DNA from: JBBQTU01 sp038213005
Lineage (GTDB): Bacteria > Planctomycetota > Phycisphaerae > Tepidisphaerales > Tepidisphaeraceae
Reading direction: 5' to 3'
Length of the DNA: 7,145 nt
NCBI GenBank assembly: GCA_038213005.1
Contig: JBBQTU010000219.1
Location: 1-7,145, forward strand
The notes below the pieces were generated by a model. It did not search any database and had not been told where the DNA came from. It was given only the letters and a program-made list of their open reading frames with translations. Positions 1 to 5,791 of the stretch are shown here, piece after piece. A program made the position numbers and the translations under genes. How positions within the stretch are numbered: the first letter of the stretch is position 1; each line of letters opens with the position of its first letter.

Positions 1-46
1 GATGACTTACGTGCGATTCGAGTGGCAAGGTGCGCATGTTTTTCAT

Positions 47-67
47 GGGAGGGGGGAGGGGGTCGGG
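47..67 (+). other. G-run tract, possible G-quadruplex
   Basis: Four runs of three or more G are separated by A, A and TC. This fits the usual G-quadruplex pattern (four G runs with short loops) on the plus strand. Only the pattern is seen; folding and any role are inference. Confidence 0.5.
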
Positions 68-200
68 AGAGCAGTAATGACAACACGTTACGTGCAATTC
101 TGGGGGGCAGATGATCAAGTTTATGTCGGGAGTGGTTGTCAGTCATAAGTCATTCGGGGGAGAACGGTACCATTATAGGACTTTTGTTAGGGGTGTCGGA

Positions 201-230
201 AATGCTGAATGCTGAATGCTAAATGCTGAA
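201..230. repeat. Short tandem heptamer repeat
   Basis: Four consecutive 7-base units read AATGCTG, AATGCTG, AATGCTA, AATGCTG, followed by AA. It is a simple-sequence repeat in non-coding DNA with one substitution in the third unit. It gives no open frame of interest. Confidence 0.85.
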
Positions 231-493
231 AGGGAGAGGGCGCGGCCGGGCGGCCAACGCACCTAACAGGGGTGGTTATTCACTTGTCAATGAGCACCCA
301 GACAGGCCTAGCACCTGGCCGAAAGCCGCCAGCGCGCGGAGCTAGAGGCTTCGGGCGTAGTATACGCTTGAGAGTGGTGGTTGTTCAAGTCTATTTTCGC
401 ATTTTAGAAGGGCTGTCCCCTCACCCTGGGCCGCCAACTGAGAGGGGCATTCCGGGCGATTCGGGCGTCACAGGAATATGCTTTGACCATTTT

Positions 494-516
494 GTCGGGT
501 CATCCCACAACCCGAC
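494..516. repeat. REP-like hairpin
   Basis: A perfect 7-bp inverted repeat, GTCGGGT (494-500) and ACCCGAC (510-516), encloses a 9-base loop. It is preceded by TTT and followed by GTAGG. A TCGGGT/ACCCGA stem next to a GTAGG/CCTAC element resembles repetitive extragenic palindromes mobilised by RAYT transposases, and a RAYT remnant lies at 3828-3920. It lacks a T-tract after the stem, so a terminator on the plus strand is unlikely. Assignment as REP-like rests on appearance only. Confidence 0.45.
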
Positions 517-641
517 GTAGGCATTCACAGTGTGCGATGTCACCTTTAGTTCACCGCGGGTTCGGAATATTATTAGATTTGTATTGCACACCATTGCTTA
601 GTCTGCTACCGTTGCGAACGCGTCGATTGTTGCCTTTTCGG

Positions 642-650
642 GGAAGGGAG
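642..650 (+). promoter_or_regulatory. Ribosome binding site that sets the start at 660
   Basis: GGAAGGGAG lies 9 bases before the ATG at 660. It is the only purine-rich site near an in-frame start here, and it supports 660 over the more upstream TTG at 483. Confidence 0.7.
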
Positions 651-659
651 AATCGCATC

Positions 660-3128
660 ATGCGTCAGATGACAAAGGGCAAGGCTCGCCCATCTCATGT
701 TCGATCGGGTGGACTAATCGAGATACTTGAGGCACGCTGCCTCCTGGCGGTGACGCCGGCAAGTCCAACCATCAGCGCCCTGGCCAGCACCGACACGGCG
801 ATCAGTTTCGCATGGGTAAGCCCCGACGGCTCATCAGTGAAGTTGGAAGAGAAAGGTCCAACGGATCTGAACTATCACCTTTACGCCACACTGGGAACCA
901 CCAGCGGCAACTACGCGCTCTCGAACCTCACGCCCAATCGCCAATACTCACTGCGGCTCCGCAGCGAAATCGAGGGAGTGGTCGCCTATACGGACGCGAG
1001 CATCCGGACGCAGGAAACCGTCGCTGCGCCATTCGGCGATCTGGCGCTTCCGGCACCCGTTCTCAGTGGCTCTTCATACACCTACTCCGGCCCGCAGCCG
1101 TCCTCCGCCATCCTATATCGGCGTTGGAATGACCGCCCCGACTTCGTGGGCGGTCCCATCTGGACAGTTCTGGACCCCGTGAGTGCCTATATGGGCACCA
1201 TGGGGCAGTGGTGGACTTCGGCCGCGCCGTCGGGCTCGTGGGATTTCTTTGGCGGCGTTGGACTGAACTACAGCGTGAAAGGCTTCACCATGAGCGGCGG
1301 CAGCACGTCCCCATGGTCCAATGCGGGCACGTTCAGCCCCAGCGGCACTCCCACGGCCGCGCCGACCAATCTCACGGCAACCGCTGCCGTTGATGGGGGC
1401 GTTGACCTAAGTTGGTCGGCGGTCCAAGGGGGTACGATCTCCAGGTACTTCATTATGGGCGGCAACGCCCTCGGCACCACCGTCGATGCATCGGTGGCTG
1501 GGACAGTCCTCACCTACCACGTGGACCCCAGCGTGCTGACCAATCACGTGTGGACGTTCACGGTCATGGCGCAGGGCGGGCCAGGCGCTATCTCTCCCAT
1601 GGCCCCCCCGGCGTCCGCTGATCGTACCGGTGCGGTACCAGCCGCTCCAACCGATTTCAGGGCCTATCTGGGTGACGGGCGCGACAAGGTACGCTTGGTC
1701 TGGGACAATTTCCCGAACACGGAATCCGGCTTCCACGTGCAGATCAAGGAAAGCACTGCGCCGGATACCGCCTGGGCCGATCCATGGGCAGGTGGCGGCA
1801 CGATAGGTGCGGACGTCTCAACGAAAGAATTCACTCTGCCCGCCAACTACGCTGGCAAGACCTATAGCGTGCGTATCTGCGCCTACAACAGCGGTGGAAA
1901 CTCCGACTACGCTCAGACTACCGCATCGGGCGTAGCGCTCCGAAGCGTCACGTTCGGCGGCACAGGCTTCCAGACAATCATGCGCGACAGCGGATCGGCC
2001 GTCTACGGCAGCCCGCAGTGGGAAGATGGGAATCTCAACGGCACGATCAATCCCGCCCCTGGCGTCTCGACCTACAGCAACGGCACTATTGATGCGCTGG
2101 TGCCCTATTCCGATTGGCGATTCCCCATCAGTTACGTCCGCACTATCGCCACTGAGTCGCGTCTGAGCGCCAGCCCTAACTTCTTCTATGGCGGGAGCAT
2201 CGGTTCCAATTGGGAGATACAGGGGGAGGCCAGTGGCTACCACTTCACAGCGGTGTCGGCACAGGTGGGCGGCACCTGGGTCTGGTCAACGCTGGAGAGT
2301 TGTGAAGCCCTCCCCGAGGCCATCAGCAGTGACACGCTGACAATCGCATGGGAACTCTCCACCGACGGCGGACAGAATTGGATTGACGTCGGCCAGACTC
2401 AGAACCACCTATATGTCACCGGTGCAGCGGCCAGCGGGGCGTTCGAGACAGTGCTCAATCTGGGTTGTGAAGGAGCCAAGGGGCTGGCTCCTGGTGGCAG
2501 TGAGGATGCCAACGGCAATGGGTTGTTGGACTCCGGCGAAGATGCCAATACGAATGGCGTGCTTGATGATGATAAGGCAGTGGTGAATGGCGTTTGGGGG
2601 AAATTCTCGGGAAACTCGACCAGCCGAGTTGACCGGACGGTAATGACTTATACTCATCTGGCTGGAACAGGTATTGATGCTGCGGACATGCTGAAATATA
2701 CAGAATATACAAATGGCTATGGTCAATGCACGGCATGGGCGGATTTGCTGGTGCAGACGCTGGTTGCCCAAGGCGTGACGGCCACCAAGGCGGACGTCGC
2801 TTCAGATGCCAATGTCAATGCGTCAGCCTTTGTCGTGCAAGCGATGCCAGCGCAGGGCAGCCCCCGCGCAGATTACACCTATATGGGAACAACCAGAGCT
2901 ACAGCCTTTAGGTTCCACCAGATCGTTCGTGTGTCCGTCTTTCCCGATCGGCTCTATGACCCATCGTACGGAGGAACAGCAGATGCAGCAGGTGGGCTAA
3001 GTGCGCTGACAATTTACGAGAACAAGTACCTGACAGAGGTGTGGAATGGGACGACGTGGGCACAGGATGTCTCCAGCGAGGACCTCTTGATCGGCTCAAT
3101 TGATTGGTCAACCGGCATATTGAGGTAG
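660..3128 (+). CDS. Secreted LEPR-XLL-type protein with FN3 domains and a C-terminal transglutaminase-like domain
   Basis: An 822-residue protein, probably exported and surface-associated. Residues 23-29, LEARCLL, after a basic N-terminus, are a variant of the planctomycete LEPR-XLL motif with Pro replaced by Ala. Fibronectin type III-like domains are seen at about 33-118, 231-322 and 327-424; 120-230 is Trp/Gly/Ser-rich and unassigned. Residues 428-605 form a beta-rich block that includes a typical DGGQNWIDVG strand. Residues 616-638 carry two DxNxNGxxD loops (D616-D624, D628-D636), like dockerin or EF-hand calcium loops. The C-terminus has GYGQC (C690), FRFHQ (H753) and LYDPSYG (D767), matching the Cys-His-Asp order of transglutaminase-like enzymes. 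Whether it cuts or cross-links proteins, or is inactive, cannot be told. The start at 660 is supported by the ribosome binding site and the motif. A secreted gene follows after 4 bases. Confidence 0.82.
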   Translation: MRQMTKGKARPSHVRSGGLIEILEARCLLAVTPASPTISALASTDTAISFAWVSPDGSSVKLEEKGPTDLNYHLYATLGTTSGNYALSNLTPNRQYSLRLRSEIEGVVAYTDASIRTQETVAAPFGDLALPAPVLSGSSYTYSGPQPSSAILYRRWNDRPDFVGGPIWTVLDPVSAYMGTMGQWWTSAAPSGSWDFFGGVGLNYSVKGFTMSGGSTSPWSNAGTFSPSGTPTAAPTNLTATAAVDGGVDLSWSAVQGGTISRYFIMGGNALGTTVDASVAGTVLTYHVDPSVLTNHVWTFTVMAQGGPGAISPMAPPASADRTGAVPAAPTDFRAYLGDGRDKVRLVWDNFPNTESGFHVQIKESTAPDTAWADPWAGGGTIGADVSTKEFTLPANYAGKTYSVRICAYNSGGNSDYAQTTASGVALRSVTFGGTGFQTIMRDSGSAVYGSPQWEDGNLNGTINPAPGVSTYSNGTIDALVPYSDWRFPISYVRTIATESRLSASPNFFYGGSIGSNWEIQGEASGYHFTAVSAQVGGTWVWSTLESCEALPEAISSDTLTIAWELSTDGGQNWIDVGQTQNHLYVTGAAASGAFETVLNLGCEGAKGLAPGGSEDANGNGLLDSGEDANTNGVLDDDKAVVNGVWGKFSGNSTSRVDRTVMTYTHLAGTGIDAADMLKYTEYTNGYGQCTAWADLLVQTLVAQGVTATKADVASDANVNASAFVVQAMPAQGSPRADYTYMGTTRATAFRFHQIVRVSVFPDRLYDPSYGGTADAAGGLSALTIYENKYLTEVWNGTTWAQDVSSEDLLIGSIDWSTGILR
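3122..3125 (+). promoter_or_regulatory. Ribosome binding site inside the end of the upstream gene
   Basis: GAGG sits in the last codons of the upstream gene and 7 bases before the ATG at 3133. This placement fits translational coupling of the two genes. Confidence 0.5.
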
Positions 3129-3132
3129 AACG

Positions 3133-3738
3133 ATGGCGAATAGAATATACGTCGTGCTTCTCTTGGCTCTATTGTCCACCTCCGTATTCGGCGCGGAGCC
3201 TCACGCGGAGGGACTGTTGTTCAGAAAGGAGATCGCACCAGAGACATTCATCATTGTCAAACGGTCGGCATTTGACTCAAGCCTTATGGAGTCGATTGCC
3301 CCATTTGTGGTGCAGGATCGGGGGCGGCTCGCTTCAATCAGCGTCGAAGTGCATCGTAATGGCAAGCAGGCAGTGCTGGGTGCCAGCGTTGTTGCTGAAT
3401 TTGACGATTTCAGAAACGGCTTCCATGTACTTGATGTTGCCAGTGCTGAAGGCGATATCGTTGTTGCCTGTTCAGTATATGACTTGGTTGGCTTTTGGAG
3501 GATATCGGCAAATATCGGCCTCAGTCCTAAGCCAAGTGGATGGACTCTCATCGCTCCATCGCGGCTCGCAACACGAACACCGCTCAAGCCGGGCGAGGTC
3601 GAGGTATCTCTCATTCCACCCAAAGACGGGCTTTGGTCAGCGAAGGTCACCGACAAGCGTGTCGCCGGTTCACCAACTACGATATTCAAACAGAGTCACG
3701 GCGCATGGACATTTGCAGGAACTGACGCAGGGAAATGA
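3133..3738 (+). CDS. Secreted protein of unknown function, coupled to the transglutaminase-like gene
   Basis: A 201-residue protein with a clear Sec signal peptide: charged start MANR, hydrophobic core at about 5-14, and a likely cut after G20 (VFG before AEP). The mature part, about 180 residues, is rich in alternating hydrophobic and polar residues, as in beta-sheet proteins, and has a single Cys in VVACSVYD. No catalytic motif, lipobox, membrane segment or repeat is visible and I do not recognise the family. The ATG lies 4 bases after the preceding stop, with its ribosome binding site inside that gene, so the two are very likely one operon and both products exported. A partner, inhibitor or substrate of the transglutaminase-like protein is a reasonable guess from position only. 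Overlapping frames are less convincing because they lack a signal peptide and coupling. Confidence 0.8.
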   Translation: MANRIYVVLLLALLSTSVFGAEPHAEGLLFRKEIAPETFIIVKRSAFDSSLMESIAPFVVQDRGRLASISVEVHRNGKQAVLGASVVAEFDDFRNGFHVLDVASAEGDIVVACSVYDLVGFWRISANIGLSPKPSGWTLIAPSRLATRTPLKPGEVEVSLIPPKDGLWSAKVTDKRVAGSPTTIFKQSHGAWTFAGTDAGK

Positions 3739-3827
3739 AGGGGACCCGGAAGCAACGAGATTGTGTTGGAAAGGTAAAGGTGACATCCCACATTAGCGTT
3801 CAGCTCTGGGCGCGATATGTTGTCGGC

Positions 3828-3920
3828 ATGGCTAGACGAGCGAGAAGTGTCGTGGGCGCCGAGATATATCACGTCATGGATCGCGACGATTGCCGAATGG
3901 AAATCTACGGTGCTGTGTGA
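3828..3920 (+). pseudogene. Remnant of a REP-associated (Y1/IS200-like) transposase N-terminus
   Basis: Thirty codons starting MARRARSVVGAE and continuing IYHVMDRDDCRMEIYG match the typical start of RAYT-type Y1 transposases (MAR-x-R, then a G-x-IYHVM-x-R segment followed by a short E-I-F/Y stretch). The frame then meets TGA at 3918-3920. Family members are about 200-300 residues long and carry a His-x-His motif and a catalytic Tyr further on. Neither is found in any forward frame of the next 200 bases, so only a fragment remains and it cannot be active. The similarity is read by eye from family knowledge; over 30 residues it is good but not proof. Confidence 0.68.
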
Positions 3921-3939
3921 GAAGCTCGCACAGACAAGA

Positions 3940-3958
3940 GCGGCGAGAAGCTCGCCGC
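3940..3958. repeat. Perfect 8-bp hairpin next to the transposase remnant
   Basis: GCGGCGAG (3940-3947) and CTCGCCGC (3951-3958) are perfect inverted repeats around an AAG loop. No T-run follows on either strand, so a classic terminator is unlikely. Its position 20 bases after a RAYT remnant makes a REP-like palindrome possible. Confidence 0.55.
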
Positions 3959-4091
3959 ACTCCATACCGTTGCGCCCATTCCTCAAGCCTTCGCAAAGAA
4001 TCCGAAAGGATTGCCGGTGGAACGAGACCTCCTGGAGCAACGGGCACGCGCAGCGAAACGTGTGCACCGCGTCAGCAAGCCATGCCAGGAC

Positions 4092-4120
4092 TTAGACCTC
4101 GCCGACGTTTTCGCTACAAT
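4092..4120 (+). promoter_or_regulatory. Possible dapL promoter giving a near-leaderless mRNA
   Basis: TACAAT at 4115-4120 matches five of six bases of the sigma-70 -10 consensus. A weak -35-like TTAGAC (4092-4097) lies 17 bases upstream. The last base of the -10 box is 11 bases before the dapL ATG, so transcription would start about 5 bases before the start codon. No Shine-Dalgarno sequence is seen, which fits leaderless translation. Confidence 0.4.
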
Positions 4121-4131
4121 CCCCGCCCAAC

Positions 4132-5370
4132 ATGGCTTATGTCAATGAAAACTTTCTGAAGTTGCGGGCGGGGTATCTGTTTCCTGAAATCGGCCGGCGC
4201 GTCAAGGCATACGCCGCCCAGCATCCCCAGGCGAAGATCATCCGTATGGGCATCGGCGACGTGACCGAGCCCCTCGCCCCGGCCATCATCGCCGCCATGC
4301 ACAAGGCCGTCGATGAGATGGGCGATCGCGCCACGTTCAAGGGCTATGGTGATGAGCAGGGCTACGGCTTCCTACGCGAGGCTATCGCAAAGCACGACTT
4401 CGCCGCACGCGGCTGCGAGGTCTCGCCCGACGAGATATTCATCTCCGACGGCTCCAAGTGTGACTGCGGCAACATCCTCGATATCCTCGGCCTCGATAAC
4501 GTCGTCGCCGTCACCGATCCCGTCTATCCGGTCTATGTCGACACCAACGTCATGGCCGGCCTAACCGGCCCCGCCAGCGAGCAGGGCGAGTATCCCGGCC
4601 TGATCTACGTCCGCACCAGCGCCGCCGACAATTTCGTGCCCACCCCGCCCGGTGAGAAGGCCGACATCGTCTACCTCTGCTCTCCCAATAATCCCACCGG
4701 CAGCGCCATGAACCGGGCGCAGCTCACCGCGTGGGTAAACTACGCCCTGGCCAACAAGTCGATCATCCTCTTTGATGCCGCATACGAGGCATTCATCACC
4801 GAGGAGGGGATTCCGCACTCGATCTATGAAATCCCCGGTGCCCGGCAGTGCGCCATCGAGTTCCGCAGTTTCTCCAAGACTGCTGGCTTTACCGGCGTGC
4901 GCTGCGCCTTTGTCGTGATCCCCAAGACCCTGACCACCCGGGCAACCGACGGCACCGAAGTGGATCTGCACCGCGTCTGGATGCGCCGGCACACCACCAA
5001 GTTCAACGGCGTCTCCTATATCACGCAGTGCGGGGCCGCCGCCATCTACACCCCCGAAGGCCACGCCCAGACCCGCCAGACCATCGCCTTCTACCTGGAC
5101 AACGCCAGGATCATCCGCCAGCGTCTCGCCGCCTGCGGCTTCACCGTCTTCGGCGGCGTCAATGCCCCCTATGTCTGGCTCAAGACGCCGGGCAAGATGA
5201 CCAGTTGGCAGTTCTTCGATGAACTGCTGGGCAAGGCCCACGTTGTCGGCACGCCAGGTTCCGGTTTTGGCGTCTCCGGCGAAGGTTATTTCCGCCTCAG
5301 CGCCTTCAACAGCCGGGCAAACGTCGAGGAGGCGCTAACTCGCATCGCCAACTTCCGCTTCAATGGATGA
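4132..5370 (+). CDS. dapL: LL-diaminopimelate aminotransferase
   Basis: DapL (EC 2.6.1.83) converts tetrahydrodipicolinate and glutamate directly to LL-2,6-diaminopimelate and 2-oxoglutarate. It is a cytosolic enzyme of lysine and peptidoglycan synthesis that bypasses the succinylase and acetylase routes. The 412 residues match the family length. The N-terminus reads VNENFLKL and YLFPEIGRRV, typical of DapL. Fold-type I aminotransferase features follow: MGIGDVTEPL (39-48), ISDGSKCDCGN (104-114), SPNNPTG (184-190, cofactor-contacting Asn), FDAAYEAF with D215 and Y218, the PLP lysine K249 in SFSKTAGFTG, and R388 in YFRLSAF, the likely substrate-carboxylate Arg. All key residues are present. The ATG at 4132 is set by the conserved N-terminus although no ribosome binding site is seen. 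It is likely a single-gene unit; GC is high as expected for a housekeeping gene. Confidence 0.97.
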   Translation: MAYVNENFLKLRAGYLFPEIGRRVKAYAAQHPQAKIIRMGIGDVTEPLAPAIIAAMHKAVDEMGDRATFKGYGDEQGYGFLREAIAKHDFAARGCEVSPDEIFISDGSKCDCGNILDILGLDNVVAVTDPVYPVYVDTNVMAGLTGPASEQGEYPGLIYVRTSAADNFVPTPPGEKADIVYLCSPNNPTGSAMNRAQLTAWVNYALANKSIILFDAAYEAFITEEGIPHSIYEIPGARQCAIEFRSFSKTAGFTGVRCAFVVIPKTLTTRATDGTEVDLHRVWMRRHTTKFNGVSYITQCGAAAIYTPEGHAQTRQTIAFYLDNARIIRQRLAACGFTVFGGVNAPYVWLKTPGKMTSWQFFDELLGKAHVVGTPGSGFGVSGEGYFRLSAFNSRANVEEALTRIANFRFNG

Positions 5371-5524
5371 GCCGGTGATGCGACGGTCTTCAGGCCGATC
5401 CGCCGCACACCAGTATCCGCACTGAACACATCGTGCGAGCGAGGATGGGGCTGTGACCATGTCGAGCATACGAGCATCTTAAGGCGAGGCGCGATCAGCG
5501 TCCTGATCTGATCCGAACCAATAC
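5371..5524. other. Convergent spacer after dapL
   Basis: About 150 bases between the dapL stop and the nucleotidyltransferase remnant. I see no convincing gene, no HEPN-type partner on the minus strand and no strong hairpin with a T-run, so the terminators of the two convergent units are not evident. Confidence 0.4.
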
Positions 5525-5768
5525 TTATACCGGGACTCCCTCGCGGCGCACCGTCTGAGCCAGAAGCGAAGCGCTCTCCAGCCCGTGGTGCCATTGGTCC
5601 TGGCCTATGAGCAGTGGGGCGATAACCACGCCAAAGCCCAAGGCTGCTTCCCAAGCGCAGGCGCTGCCAAATGTGCGGATGGCCGCACTCTCCGGTTCAT
5701 CGCTGAGGACTAACACATCCAAGTCCGAGTCAGCGTCCGCCCCGCGCCCTTGAGCCAAACACGATCAT
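5525..5768 (-). pseudogene. Minimal nucleotidyltransferase gene with a frameshift
   Basis: Read from the minus strand, the frame from an ATG at 5768 encodes MIVFGSRARG, the glycine-serine motif of DNA polymerase beta-like minimal nucleotidyltransferases (MNT). It then runs into TGA at 5730-5732. Another frame continues at the same point with DADSDLDVLVL, holding the family's D-x-D metal-binding pair, and runs to TAA at 5525-5527 with an end LLAQTVRREGVPV typical of this family. Removing one base from the G-rich run at 5738-5741 joins the two halves as GSRARG-DADSDLD. The N-terminus is uncertain: the first frame stays open upstream into the nhaA 3' end (LLTQRLHNLA before the ATG). Such proteins are usually the antitoxin side of MNT/HEPN pairs, but no HEPN gene is seen. 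A sequencing error is the main alternative to a true pseudogene. Confidence 0.75.
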
Positions 5769-5791
5769 GGCAAGGTTGTGGAGGCGCTGCG

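Larger units (their letters stand above)
1..659. other. Non-coding region upstream of the surface-protein gene
   Basis: About 660 bases with no convincing gene. The frame of the downstream gene stays open back to a TTG at 483, but residues encoded between 483 and 659 are Arg/Leu-rich and unlike a protein N-terminus, and the LEPR-like motif and ribosome binding site both point to a start at 660. Contents seen: a G-run tract (47-67), two near-identical 13-mers (8-20 and 88-100, one mismatch), a heptamer repeat (201-230), a GC-rich palindrome GGCC-GGGC-GGCC (244-255), and a 7-bp hairpin (494-516). The 541-600 part is more AT-rich and could hold the promoter, but I cannot pick a convincing -35/-10 pair. 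Confidence 0.6.
3739..4131. other. Spacer with transposon debris between the secreted pair and dapL
   Basis: About 390 bases without an intact gene. It contains the RAYT transposase N-terminal remnant (3828-3920), an 8-bp hairpin (3940-3958), an 11-base direct repeat GAGAAGCTCGC (3919-3929 and 3945-3955), an unassigned open frame (3921-4148), and a promoter-like pair just before dapL. No clear Rho-independent terminator follows the stop codon at 3738. Confidence 0.6.
3921..4148 (+). other. Unassigned open frame without a clear start, overlapping the dapL start
   Basis: The frame of the transposase remnant continues after its TGA for 75 codons to another TGA at 4146-4148, running 17 bases into dapL. 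It has no ATG; GTG at 4017 or TTG at 4011 are the possible starts. The predicted residues are Ala/Arg/Lys/Glu-rich and helical looking in the middle (ERDLLEQRARAAKR), and about 60% of third codon positions are G or C, no more than the background. I do not recognise it. It may be the end of a decayed gene or chance. Confidence 0.2.

Noticed and set aside
418..446. Possible terminator or hairpin from CCCCT and AGGGG
   Set aside because: The stem is only about 5 bp with a long loop and no T-run.
483..659. N-terminal extension of the surface protein from a TTG at 483
   Set aside because: No ribosome binding site, unusual Arg/Leu-rich sequence, and the LEPR-like motif would be pushed far from the N-terminus. 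A good ribosome binding site precedes the ATG at 660.
3104..3796. A 230-codon plus-strand frame overlapping the small secreted gene
   Set aside because: It overlaps both the end of the first gene and all of the second, has a residue mix typical of a shifted frame (many Arg, Ser, His, Gln), and has no signal peptide or recognisable motif.
4561..5241. A 226-codon minus-strand frame opposite dapL
   Set aside because: It is Gly/Asp-rich and antisense to a certain dapL, as expected for a shadow frame in GC-rich DNA.
5371..5524. HEPN toxin partner for the nucleotidyltransferase
   Set aside because: No minus-strand frame in this spacer shows the helical pattern or the R-x4-6-H motif of HEPN proteins.
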